Assembly: GCA_963082975.1 (NCBI GenBank)
Contig: OY720344.1
Location: forward strand, 9,473,580 to 9,537,579
DNA length: 64,000 bases
DNA from: Labia minor
Taxonomy: Eukaryota > Arthropoda > Insecta > Dermaptera > Spongiphoridae
Reading direction: 5' to 3'
Shown here: positions 12,601 to 33,582 of the stretch, piece by piece
How the letters are laid out: each line of letters starts with the position of its first letter
How positions within the stretch are numbered: the first letter of the stretch is position 1
Position numbers and translations under genes: made by a program
Notes under the pieces: model-generated
The model's database searches: none
What the model saw: only the letters and a program-made list of their open reading frames with translations
Told to the model about the DNA's origin: nothing

Positions 12601-13757
12601 TTACTTTTCTATTCTGAAATCAATAAATAGATACATAAATTCAATGTTTCTAAATATTTGCAAATAAATTGGAGTTGTGAGATAGCTTGTTTTTTTCTCC
12701 TTATCATTCTCAAAAATATTTTTAGAATACAGAATATATATATATATGTGTGTAAAATAATAATTAGATTATTTTAATATTCCTAAGTTGGTATCATAAT
12801 TTATTATTATGAATATGAATTATTGATAAATAAATAATATTAATTATATTAAATTAATATTTCTAAGTTGGTATCACGACGGGATTGTTGTCTTTTAAGG
12901 TTAGGTAAATTAGATTTTATAAAATTGGAAAACCATTAGATATACTCTTAATTTATTTAGTTATTAATAAGATAAGATAAGAATTGACTATAAAAACCAA
13001 TTTGCTTTTAGGTAAGAATATATTATTGTATTTATTGTAAATAATAATTTTTCTAATGTAATTAAAAAAAATTCTCTCTAGGCTCCCCTTTTATAAGCTA
13101 GTGGCGTAAGATGTTTATTTTATAATTTAAAAATAAATAATTGGAAATTAAAAGTATATATATAATTTTCACTTACTTTTGTTTGTAAATGAGGAGGAAA
13201 TCCTGTGAATATTGTAGGAATGGCATTTTCTTTTAATCGAACATATACCAGCGACGTCCTATCAAAACACTCTTCATCAAAATGATTTGAGCATAGGGAA
13301 GAATATTCTGTTGGTTTCCAATCTTTCCTCCCGACAGCGTCTATCCATTTCTTCCTTAAATTGCTATCTTTTGGAAATCTGAAAGATGTGAAATATTCAA
13401 AATTTCTATTCTACTCCTCAATTTTGTATTTAACCTAGAGATATTGAGGTACTACCAGAATTTGTTATAATTAAGAAAATTTTCTAGGTAGCTTTTTATC
13501 CTTTCAGATGAAATTAGCTAAATAATCAAAAAAAATTTTTTTTTTGATTACTTACCAAATTCCTCCTGTTAGTATTCAGAAACATAACTACCTAGAAAAT
13601 TTTCTAAAATATTATATATACCGTTTTGAAATTTAATCAAAGAAATTCAAAATACATACCTGTGGAAAGAAATTTTTTTCCCAGATTCTTCTTCACATTG
13701 CTGTCTTTTACTTTTATTTCTACGTCGGTTCGTGCATCCATTTGCAGAACATCCCAT
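9630..13757 (-). CDS. P-element-type (THAP9-like) transposase, full length
   Basis: Four exons join in phase: 13757-13660, 13378-13177, 11682-10137 and 10042-9630. They give 752 residues without a stop, almost exactly the length of the Drosophila P transposase. Residues 1-80 form a THAP C2CH zinc finger (MGCSANGC, then CSNHF). A serine-rich linker and a basic stretch follow. The RNase H-like core has the motif VFDEMFLRR, which should hold the first catalytic aspartate. The C-terminal end has the family signature KLSQDHLELLFSTIRGQ. At the place where the family normally has DG(T/A)..N, this protein reads TFNGTHTN, so the second catalytic aspartate appears to be asparagine. The transposase would bind transposon ends and cut DNA in the nucleus, but this copy is predicted to be catalytically impaired. 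The exon 3 acceptor follows a long pyrimidine tract. Confidence 0.85.
10878..11759. repeat. 882-bp direct repeat, right copy
   Basis: It matches 1-882 with a constant offset. See the left copy for extent. Confidence 0.9.
11785..11967. repeat. Foldback element in transposase intron 2
   Basis: Arms of about 50 bp (TTTTTACACTGATTTATATG at the left, its complement ending near 11966) enclose about 75 bp. The arms include CCGCCGGGTTACGTCA and TGACGTCACCCGGCGG. A further inverted match links the loop (about 11848-11890, AAGGTTAGTAAAGTATACAG) to 12266-12310, so the intron holds a compound palindrome. It is probably a non-autonomous DNA transposon. Confidence 0.7.
11968..13176. other. Remainder of transposase intron 2
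   Basis: It is A+T-rich with a C-run at 12306-12316. The segment at 12480-12560 is slightly richer in G+C and unidentified. No exon is seen on either strand. Confidence 0.4.
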
Positions 13758-14068
13758 GATAATTATTTTTAAAAACAAAAATAAAATAACAACTATCTAT
13801 AATCTAAACCTAACCTGGTCTTAGAATCTAATAAAAAACAATTAAATACTTAAATTATTAAAATCTATTTCTAATGATTAAATATATTAACTAAACTATA
13901 AAACACAAAGAAGAAATAACTAAGAAAAACTTTCAAACATACGAGAAAATTTGAAACAAAGATATCCTATATAAAATTCAATGTTTTGCTATTCACAATA
14001 TGGCTGACAAGAATTTCTCGCTAATTTTTTGGAGCCATCCCCACTCCTTTAAACCCCTACCTCCCTGT
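13758..14068. repeat. 5' flank of right P-type transposon
   Basis: Homologous to 6890-7160 and repeated again at 14597-14830. The close spacing of two copies on this side suggests a second truncated transposon end. Confidence 0.6.
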
Positions 14069-14076
14069 CCCACACA

Positions 14077-14319
14077 TAGGGACACGATATCGAAAGCTAA
14101 GTATCGATTCTTCGATAGTATCGGACTCAAAAGTATCTCAAATTGAAAAAATTTCGAAAAAAAGTGCGCTGAGTACCCATTCGATACTTTTTTCGATATC
14201 ACAGGTATGGGTATCGATGATGTACTAGTATCGGTAGCTAAAGTATCGAGTACAAGAATCGATGATATCGGAAGCAAAGTATCAATACTCCGATAGTAGA
14301 AGTATCGTTAGTGTCCCTA
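14077..14319. mobile_element. hAT-type MITE with 8-bp target duplication
   Basis: The 243-bp element starts TAGGGACAC and ends GTGTCCCTA. It is flanked by the perfect 8-bp direct repeat CCCACACA (14069-14076 and 14320-14327), the hallmark length for hAT insertions. The interior is rich in TATCGAT-like motifs. The minus-strand 94-codon frame here is accidental. Confidence 0.85.
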
Positions 14320-14596
14320 CCCACACATGCTAGGAAATATTTTGAAACAATCTATAATTGTAAGTAGGGAAAAACAGACCCAAAGAGACCATAGAAACTG
14401 CGGGTGGCTTCGGTTGGTAAATCTGACCCGAACCGAAGCATTGCCATCAAACTTTAATTGAAATCGTATAGTCCTTTTGAATTTTCCCGCGCACTAGATA
14501 TGAATTTGATTTGATTTTTAAATTTTCACGTCTATTTATATACATAGCAATGTGATTTATAATATGTTAATATATATATATATATATATATATAAT

Positions 14597-14830
14597 ACAA
14601 CTATCTATAATCTAAACCTAACCTGGTCTTAGAATCTAATAAAAAACAATTAAATACAATTTAAATTATTAAAATCTATTTCTAATGATTAAATATATTA
14701 ACTAAACTATAAAATAAAAACTATAAAAGAAATAACTAAGAAATACTTTCAAACATACGAGAAAATTTGAAACAAAGATATCCTATATAAAATTCAATGT
14801 TTTGCTATTCACAATATGGCCGACAAGATT
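14597..14830. repeat. Third copy of the P-type transposon 5' flank
   Basis: It matches 13790-14005 nearly base for base, up to ACAATATGGCCGACAAGA, and is preceded by a (TA)n run at about 14570-14594. Confidence 0.7.
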
Positions 14831-15851
14831 ATTATATATATATATATATAAAATAAATATAAATTATATACATAAAATAAACTATTATACACTTTTTTCA
14901 TAATTTTGGAAACAATGATGTTATAATATAATATAATTATTTAAAACTCACTTAATAAAAATATAATAACTAAAAGCTTGGAAAAAATTTCTTATTTTTA
15001 TATCAATCTCACAAATATCCTATATTAGTTCAATTTATTATAAATTAATATTAAAAAAAGATTGTAATATAAAAATAATTATAATTCTTTTATTATATTA
15101 AAATCTAATAAAGTTAGAATTTTATACAAAAAGAATATATTGAATATTTACGATTTACAATTTACAATTATAGTAAATTTGGAGAGGAAATAAAATGTCT
15201 TCATAAATAAATAAATAAAATTAAATTAAATATACTTAAAATATAATTTAGTTGCTAGTGAAAGTATATATGGGAATATAGGACATCATAAACAACTAAA
15301 TATTTATGATATATGCTTTTAAATATATATATTTTACTGTATTAAATCAATATTGTTTGCCGAAATAATAATCAATGTTGATATATAAAATATAAAACAA
15401 GTTTTGGATCTCATATCCTGAAAACTATTGGGGTAATATTTTTTTTATTTCATTAAAATACTATCTCGACATAGAAATTGCTAATTTAATCAACTCTCAA
15501 CCTGACAGAATTTTTATGACCAAATAATATTACTATTATTGTTTCTTTTAAATAAATCGGTTTTAATATATGTTGCTGGTTGTTTTAAATCCAGTTTAAA
15601 TCTGTCAATTTTTAGACTGTTGGTCATTCTTATATCATAATTTGACAGCAAATTTAAAATAACAACAATTATCTCCAATCACAACTAATATTTTAATTAT
15701 TATTTTGTCAAATATATTTAAGAAAAAAATTAAGTTTTATATTGAAAATGACATTTTATATTTTAAACAATTGATATATAGTACTTATTTCAAGTGATTC
15801 TTCAATAACTATATTCAATATTAAATTATTATATTTTGACTTTAATTAAGA
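14831..15851. promoter_or_regulatory. INTS8 upstream region
   Basis: About 1 kb of A+T-rich DNA precedes the INTS8 start codon. I see no gene and no convincing TATA or initiator placement; background A+T content makes TATA-like strings uninformative. The promoter is placed here only by position. Confidence 0.3.
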
Positions 15852-18800
15852 ATGGATGTGGATCTTTTAAGACCTGGTACAGTTCCAATTTCTCCAGATA
15901 CCTCGTTATGGTATGAATTTCTACTAAACCCTAGTTTATTTATAAATCATTTGAATAAAAAAAATGGAGGTAAGCATTTCTCTTAATAAGGTTAATTTAA
16001 TTAAACTCTTGTATTTAATCATGATACTCTTAATAATTATAGATCCATCACCAATTGAATTAATAATTAAATTTTTAACAAATAGTCATTCCAAAGAAAA
16101 TGATTTTAAAACACCAGATTTTGAAGAGGGGGCATCAATAGATTTACAGAAGCTTCCCCTAAAGGTTCTTGCTCTCAAAATTTTATCTGTTAAAGTAGCT
16201 GCTTTCCTCAATTGGGACATTGATTTATTCGAAGCCAAGTATGTTTTTATTATTTTTTTAATTATTATATCAATGCAAATTTCATATTCTATTATTATTA
16301 TATGATTCCATTGATATTAATTTAATAACATTTTTATCAATGATCAATTTACCTTTTTTTTGATTATCTTTTTATATTAATTTCCATAATATATGATTAT
16401 GTATAATTAAATTACATATTTTAAGGTATACATTTATATTTTCTTTTAGGCTTCCTCTTCATCTTCAAGGAGATTTATTATATAATTTTTTATTTTTGAC
16501 TTCTGGTAAAGAACTGGGAAAAGAATCTCAGTCTCGTTTAGACCTAAATTCACAACCAGATCATATACTATTTGCCATATCTTTATTCAATCGATGGATC
16601 TTAAAAGCAGTTATGAATCAACGTTTAAATACAAAAGTCAATAAACAATCATACAATTCAATGTAAGAAGTTCATCTGTTTAAAATGATTTATTATATTT
16701 GTATATATTTGGTAATTTTTAATATTAATTTTATTTCATTTTTTAAGTCCTGGATTACAGGATTCTCAACACATACCTCCAAATATTATGGATGAAATTA
16801 GAAATGGATTAGAAAGGCTGGTTCCTTTTAGTTTAGACATGGTCAAGAAATTAGCTTATACTTGCAAAGATCGATCATTAATGATTCCACAATTCGATAC
16901 ATTTGTTATGTTAAGTGAAAACTGTACGGAGATGAAACATCGTTGGGATATTGGCAAAAAAATCACTGCCAATGAATTTCAAGCTCATGTACGTTTTTTT
17001 TCATTTTATTTTTTATTGTTCTTTTATATTTTATAATGAATTTAGAGTTAACAGAAAACCATAAGTTTTTGAAATAAAAATCTCTAACTTCCTTTTCAAC
17101 CAATGAATCGACGTTTCGGTCTTGTATCAAGGTCCCTCTTCTGGACTTTGGTTTTATTATTTTTCGCATATGGAAAATCTTAATAATAAATGTTATATGT
17201 TCATTATATAAATATATATGATTATATATATATATATTAAATTTAAGGGACTCGTGTCTTCGATCTTTCTTGTTCAGAATACACAAATATAATCTATATC
17301 TCATTCATTATTATCGTTCTCTCTGTCTCTTAATCCATTATGCATTTTCTAATCTGCCAATACCATTATACTACTTAAAATTTTATTTATTTTAATTTCT
17401 ACTTATCTCTGTTTTTTGTATAATTAAAATAAAACAACATATATTAATTGATATCTTTATATTTAATATACAGCTTCGTTATGATATTGGTTGTTATTAT
17501 TTTTTTCGTCAACAATATAAAAAAGCTGAAGAAGAATTTACATTAACATTAAATGCTTTAAATACATTAAGAGAAGAACTTCCTAATATACCCCGAGCAA
17601 AAGTTGAAGGATATGTTAAAGCGTGTTTTGGCAATAAGAGTGAAAATCCTACACTCTTAGAACAACTTCGACATACCGTTCACGATCAATATATGGTAAG
17701 AACTTTCATTAAATTGTTTGAATAATCACATAAAATAAATTATAAATTTTAATTTCTGTCACTGTCCATCAGGGAACATTCGGCATTCTTGCTCAAGATA
17801 ATATTCGACAAGAATTATCTCAATTCCAGCGCAATAATTTAGAAATTGAAGTACAAGCTGCTGTTTCAAGTGGACGATTTACTATTGTCCGGGACTTTTT
17901 ACCACGTCTTCAAACTTTAAATATTGTTGGAAGAATTGTTTCTTCTAATGGTCTTCATTATGCCGATCATATAACTCAACTCAAACAAGGCGATGATAAA
18001 TTTATAGATACTCTTTTAAAAGTAATTTTCTTTAGTGTTTTGATTAATTTAAAATTATTCTACTTTAAAATAAATACATTTTTTTAAATTTTAGTCACTT
18101 GTAACTGCTATCCAACAAAGTCCTATAAATGTCGTCGAAAGAGTATCTTTTTATTTACATTCAGTTTTAGAATCAGGAAGGGCTCCTCCAAATTTCTTTA
18201 ATAAGATTATGTCTATGCCAAAACTCCTCGATTTATTTACAATAGAAGAAAGAACAAAATACCAAAATCAAAAAGAATCTCATGTCCCGGGATCAATATT
18301 TTCAGTTGATATTGGATCTTTTGATCAAAGTATTTTAAGTAAGTAGATGTTAGAAACTAATTAATTCATTTATAAACTATTTAATAAATTAAAAAATCCA
18401 ATTCAAATTTTTTAGACACTCCAAATCTCCAATTTGGTCATTTAGAAAGACGACTAATACATAGTTACGAACCGGAAGAAATTAAAAATTTAATTATTCA
18501 GATGAGTGAATTAAACGTTAGGAATACAATTTGGAAAATAAATAATAAGGTATTATGCAGTGAAATCCCTTTTATTTCTCTTAACTCAATACTTTTTTAA
18601 GTTTTAGTCTGCTTGATAGAACTTTAATCAGGGTTTAGCTTATCAAAAGCATATTAAGTATATTCTTTATTTAATCATATAAACTTTTGTTTTTTTAGTG
18701 GGAATTACCTATTCCTCTTCAGAGTGTAATTCATACATTGCCTGCAGGTTTTACACAAGATTATTGGTAAGGAACTTCATATAATTTACTTTTATTAATG

Positions 18801-21800
18801 AATTACTATTAAATAATGAGTTTTTAATAGCTTTAATAAAATTATTAGCTAAGATTGTAAAGAAATATTAGTCATGATATCAAAATCTTTAACATTATTT
18901 ATTATGATATTTATATTATTTCTTACAATGTATATAATCTCATTATAGCTAGTTCGTTTAATATTTTTCACTCGAGTACTCGATATCTCGAGTTTGAATC
19001 TCTGAGATGTCTAAAAAATTAAATTTACTAGTTCAAGTTACTAGTCTGTCAAATTGAGTATGGAGTAGGAATTTAGGAAGCTAATTCTTTCGTTCACCTG
19101 AAAATAATAAATCTATTATAACTTATTATTTATTATTTAGAAAGAAATTATTTATATATTTTTCATATATTTGTTAATAGGTATATATTGGTTGCTAAAT
19201 CAAGAGAATTAGCTGAAATGAGACAATTCACACGATCTAATGAACTACTTTCAGTAGTTAAAAATGAAGCAAGACAAAATAATAGCATGCCAGATTCCCC
19301 TTCAACTCAAATTCAAGCTGCCAAATTAGAAAAACTTGTTGGCTGGGAATTATTACTTGTAAGGATAGCTCAATTCCACGCTGAATGGCAAACTAAAAAT
19401 AACAGTAAGTATTTTTTAATTAATATCTAAATTATGGATTGATTTAAATTAAATTTTATTTTATATGAGTTATAAATTTTTTGTAGTATTAAATATTAAC
19501 ATGATTTTCAGGTTTATATTTGGAAAATTTAACTTCAGAATGCAAACAATGTTTATTAGCAGTTCAAGCAGGAGATTCTGTCATTCCAAGATCAGAAATT
19601 TTAGATCAATGTGCAATCTGTTTACTTAATCTCGGTCAATGGGACTATTTATGTAGTTTAGACAAAAGGGTCAATTATTACGAATTAACAGCTGCTTGCG
19701 CACATGCTTGTCAAGATCTAATAAAATTCAATGCATCTAAAAAAATATGTAAAGATGCATGGGAACTTAGTAAGTTTTTTAATACTTTCAATTACTCTTA
19801 TTTAAATTCTTTAAAAATATAATTTCAATTTTTTTCTTTAAGTTTTACCAGCTTTTGGGCCAAACTCTCAAACATATAAAAGAAACTCATCCGGTCATAC
19901 CTTACATCATCGGGATTCTCCAAACGCTCAACAAAGTCATTTGCGTGCAGGCCTGGCTCAATTTCTTTCAAAACTTCGTGATACAACTGTTTTAGGAATT
20001 ATGATTTCTCTTCTAGCAAGATTACATAATGTTTTAAAAGATGAACCTTCACAGGAACTTATAGTTGATCACACTGCTTTATGGCCTGCTGTTGTTAGCA
20101 AGTAAATATGAATACATATAAATTTTTTTTTAATTATGAGTTAAAAAATTATCAGGTATAACTATTATCTTATAAATTCATTCCATATTTTTCAGTGCAA
20201 ATTCATATCAATCCCGAAATGTAGGTGAAACTTTAACCCAATTACTTCTTCAAGCAATAAAATATTATCCTTCAAATGTTTCTTGGTTAAAAGCTCTAGC
20301 TGACTTGCACTTTGGTAATTGATTTATTAATTTTAAATATTACTAAAATATAAACAAGATTTATCTAATTTTCTATTTACAGTGTCAGGAAATTATTCTA
20401 CAGCACTTCGATATTATCTTGAATCTTGTATTGTTTCTACTTCATATTTTAGTCAACCTATTGATCGGACTGCAACGGATGATCATGTTTTTCGAAGAAT
20501 GATTCGATGTTGTATTCAATTACATTGTCATACGCAGGTTTGTAATTTATGAACAAAATATGATACTTGAATTTTATTTTATAAACTAAATTAAACTCCA
20601 AAATATAAACCTTAATAAGAATAAGACGCTTACAATAAATTTCAAGTTATAGGAAGAGTAAGATTCAGGAATCAACTGTTGGAAACTTTCGAAATTCGAA
20701 ATGGGTTAAAACAAAGGGACGCACTCTCATCAATTTTATTTAATTTAGTACTGGGATATGTAATTAGAAAATTTGGGGAAAAATCAAACGGAATCCAACT
20801 AAACAAAAAAAATCAAGTAAATATTAGGTTACGCAGACGACTTAAATATAATAGGAGATTCGGCAATTGCAATTAGAGATAGCGTAGAAATATTAATCGA
20901 AGCAGGAAAAGAGGGCTGGAAATTAATAGGGCTAAGACAAAGTATTTAGTAACAGAGAGGAAAAGTTAAAAAATTAACATACAAAATATAGAATTTGAAA
21001 ATGTAGAAAAATTTAAATACTTAGGTTCTGTAATAACGAAAGATAATAATATTCGAGAAGAATTTAAAGCGAAGTTGCAATCGGGAAATTCCTGTTATGC
21101 AGTAAAGAGGCTTATCGCGTCAAAATTATTATCAAAGGGATAAAAATTAAAATATATAAAACAATTATTTTTCCTGTTTGTAGTGTATGGGTGTGAGGCA
21201 TGGTCTATGACCTTAGGTGACGAGAGCAGATTTAGAATATTTGAGAATAGGATTCTGCGAAGCATTTATGGGCCAAAGAAAGATGAGGTCACCGGGAAAT
21301 GGCGGAGTCTGCATAACGAGGAATTGCATGACCTCTATGCATCTCCAGATGTAGTTAGAATTATAAAATCGAGAAGGCTGCGGTGGCTAGAATGGGAGAG
21401 GAAAGAATGGCGAAAAATATATTGGGGGGAGACCGAGTGGGAAACGCCCGCTTGGAAGACCAAGGACGCGGTGTATGGATAATGTGGGAAGAGACGTGAT
21501 GGGAGAGGTTAGGGATTGGATGATTGTGGCTCAGATTAGTGATACTTGGAGAAGTGTGGATGCTGCGCCCAAGAACCTTCGAATTCCGTAGATTCGCAGA
21601 GATAGATAGATAGAAGTTTCAAGTTATTTGATATATTTGATTGATAAATGAATTTTGTTAAATACACTTGATTATTCTAACAACTTAGCATCATATTATT
21701 TAATCCAAAATTTTATTTTTTAAATATTTAATTTTTTTAAATTATTTTATTATATCTAGGCAGCTGTTTTATGTCAATTTCTTGAAGAAGTAGATTATAC

Positions 21801-22214
21801 AACGGCCTTTAAATGCCTTTCTGATATAAAGTCGAGTAATTGTGGAGATGCAATGGATTCATACTATCCTTGTATTTGGGATACAACAATATTAGAATTT
21901 CTTGTCAACTTACATACAAAAAGAGGGGAACAACATAGGAAACAACAGGCGGTGAGTGAAGATAATTTATACTCATTCATATTTTATCATTTTTTTAATT
22001 AACATTGCATAGAAACTAATTAAGATAATCGAAAATGTGAATCATAAGAATTTTAAAATATATAATATATACAAAATTTAATTATTTATTTCAGATTAAA
22101 GTTATTAGTCTTCTTGAATTAAATGCAAATAATAATGAGGAAATTCAAAGAGAAGCTGCAAACATTAGAAAATCTCAATTTTTACGTGCTATGGCAAGAC
22201 AATATGTATTATGA
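15852..22214 (+). CDS. INTS8: Integrator complex subunit 8
   Basis: Sixteen exons join in phase: 15852-15969, 16043-16238, 16450-16662, 16748-16988, 17474-17695, 17773-18021, 18095-18338, 18416-18549, 18699-18766, 19181-19404, 19512-19769, 19843-20101, 20196-20314, 20383-20537, 21760-21951 and 22095-22214. They give about 1003 residues; human INTS8 has 995. INTS8 is part of the nuclear Integrator, which cleaves nascent RNA at snRNA genes and paused promoters; with INTS6 it tethers phosphatase PP2A. Residues 20-23 read WYEF, the counterpart of the N-terminal WFEF motif reported to recruit PP2A. The middle and C-terminal parts are helical-repeat-like, with family blocks VIPRSEILDQCA and SNVSWLKALADLHF. 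The start is the first ATG before a continuous frame. Intron 14 carries a LINE, which splicing must remove. An alternative identity is very unlikely. Confidence 0.95.
17090..17160 (-). repeat. PLE/foldback-like fragment in INTS8 intron 4
   Basis: Read on the minus strand it contains CTTGATACAAGACCGAAACG, resembling the GAAAC side of a hammerhead ribozyme core as found in Penelope-like elements. Stem II is not evident, so it is at best a relic. Confidence 0.3.
20651..21616 (+). mobile_element. 5'-truncated LINE with GATA tail in INTS8 intron 14
   Basis: The element is bounded by an 11-bp target duplication, TTTCAAGTTAT (20640-20650 and 21617-21627). It encodes the last third of a non-LTR reverse transcriptase, broken by frameshifts: NGLKQRDALSSILFN, then YADD (20830-20841, catalytic), then KYLGSVITKD and YGCEAWSMT in changing frames. 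It ends in a (GATA)n tail. Family details suggest an RTE-like clade, but I cannot settle that. It is dead and lies in the same orientation as INTS8. Confidence 0.85.
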
Positions 22215-22662
22215 AAAATTATATAAAATTTTGGTATGCATTATATTGTAATATTAAATATTATTTTTTTTTATAATTCCCTCTTTGTGATCTTTATTAT
22301 TTGATTTGTATTTAATATTAAATTATTATTAATGAGATAGGAAATAAAAATAATTTTTAAACATTATTGCAAACCTTAAATTTTTGAAATAAACTATATT
22401 TTATTTTCCATAAAAACTATATTTAACTTTTTAGTAAACATTTGTCTTTTTACTTTCTATATATATAAATCACAAACCATAAATATCATATTTCTTTTAT
22501 ATCACATTTACAATATATTAAATTATTTTACTAAGAAATATATTTTTTATAATTTAAAATAAATAACATTATATGTATAATATATATATGTATATAAATT
22601 TATATTTTCTACTCAAATAATAATTTTTTTTTAAATATTCCCACCAAACTAATTCAATTCGG
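22215..22662 (+). terminator. INTS8 3' end region with polyadenylation signals
   Basis: AATAAA occurs at 22343-22348 and 22388-22393, both within 180 bp of the INTS8 stop codon and followed by T-rich sequence. Either could define the 3' end. No other feature is seen here. Confidence 0.5.
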
Positions 22663-22695
22663 ATGGTCTGTGATTCTAACCTTCCATATCACGAG
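22663..22695 (+). other. Possible upstream start exon of amine oxidase A
   Basis: ATG followed by ten codons (MVCDSNLPYHE) ends exactly at a GTATTT donor in phase 0. The downstream ATG of oxidase A is preceded by TTTCTTTTAAAG, which looks like a splice acceptor. Joining the two is in frame and adds 11 residues. This local sequence is richer in G+C than its surroundings. The alternative is that translation starts at 23428. Confidence 0.3.
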
Positions 22696-23427
22696 GTATT
22701 TATAAAATTTGTAAAATTTTATTTTATTTTATTTCTAAATTCATGTTATAAGATTTTTTTCTTTAATTTAACAAGGTATATTTTTCTAAATTAATAGTTT
22801 TTTGAATAAATACTTATATTATAAGATTCAATATATAACCTTTTATTTTTCATGTATAATTCTCTCTATCATAAATACTATTATAAATATATAATATTAA
22901 TTATTATTTTATATAGATAGATATTACATTATTATTAAATCATTAATTCAAATCATCTATAGTTAATCACATATTTAATTGAGATTCAAAATTCAATTTT
23001 ATTAATGTCTGTGTGAGATCAACTATACAGTACTATAATATAAATTTTGGTAATTATTTATATCAAATATAATTTATAAATATATATATAATACAACTAA
23101 TATAATTACATTTTCTAAAAAAATTGTAGATTAAACATTTTATGATTAAAGATTTTTGTTGAAAACAATTGAAAACTTAAAATTTTAAACTTTAACTTAA
23201 CATGAATACCAAATATTTGTATATGATAATAATTCATTTTAAATTTAATTGACTTAAATAGTATCATTATTTATTAAATTTTTAACTATGAGAATTAAAA
23301 TTCTTTATCGTATCATTTAGATATTAAAAAAAATATCAGATTAATCTAATAATGATAAGCACATATTTAAAAGAATTGATTTCAGATAATATAATTCATT
23401 TTTCAAAGCTTATTATTTCTTTTAAAG
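22696..23427. other. Spacer before amine oxidase A
   Basis: Very A+T-rich with no frame longer than background. It is either promoter and 5' UTR, or intron if the upstream start exon is real. Confidence 0.4.
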
Positions 23428-33357
<9,930 letters not shown>

Positions 33358-33460
33358 ATCTAATTTTCAACTAACAATAAAAATGGGATTTCACCTGCTG
33401 ATGTTTTTCTTATTACATATAATAATCAACCAATTTTGAGAAATTGTCAACAATGAATTT

Positions 33461-33470
33461 AATAAATAAA
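33461..33470 (+). terminator. Polyadenylation signal of oxidase A
   Basis: Overlapping AATAAA motifs at 33461-33470 follow the stop of the short last exon by about 105 bp, with a GTGTTTTATTTT stretch just after. This supports oxidase A as a gene that can end before oxidase B. Confidence 0.6.
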
Positions 33471-33582
33471 AACATTAACTGTGTTTTATTTTCCTTTACT
33501 TCTCTATCTATATTTAGGTTCTATTTTCTTTAGAGTTGATATAAGATTTAGAATTAGAATTATACAAATATTTTAATTTCAG

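Noticed and set aside
13993-14277. 94-codon minus-strand frame
   Set aside because: It runs across the border of the hAT MITE and its flank, and its sequence is dominated by the repeated TATCGAT word.
33383-33404. ATGGGATTTCACCTGCTGAT as a start exon for oxidase B
   Set aside because: It could join in phase 2, but the donor would be GTTTTT, far from consensus, and it lies in the 3' UTR of oxidase A. It is kept only as a remote possibility.
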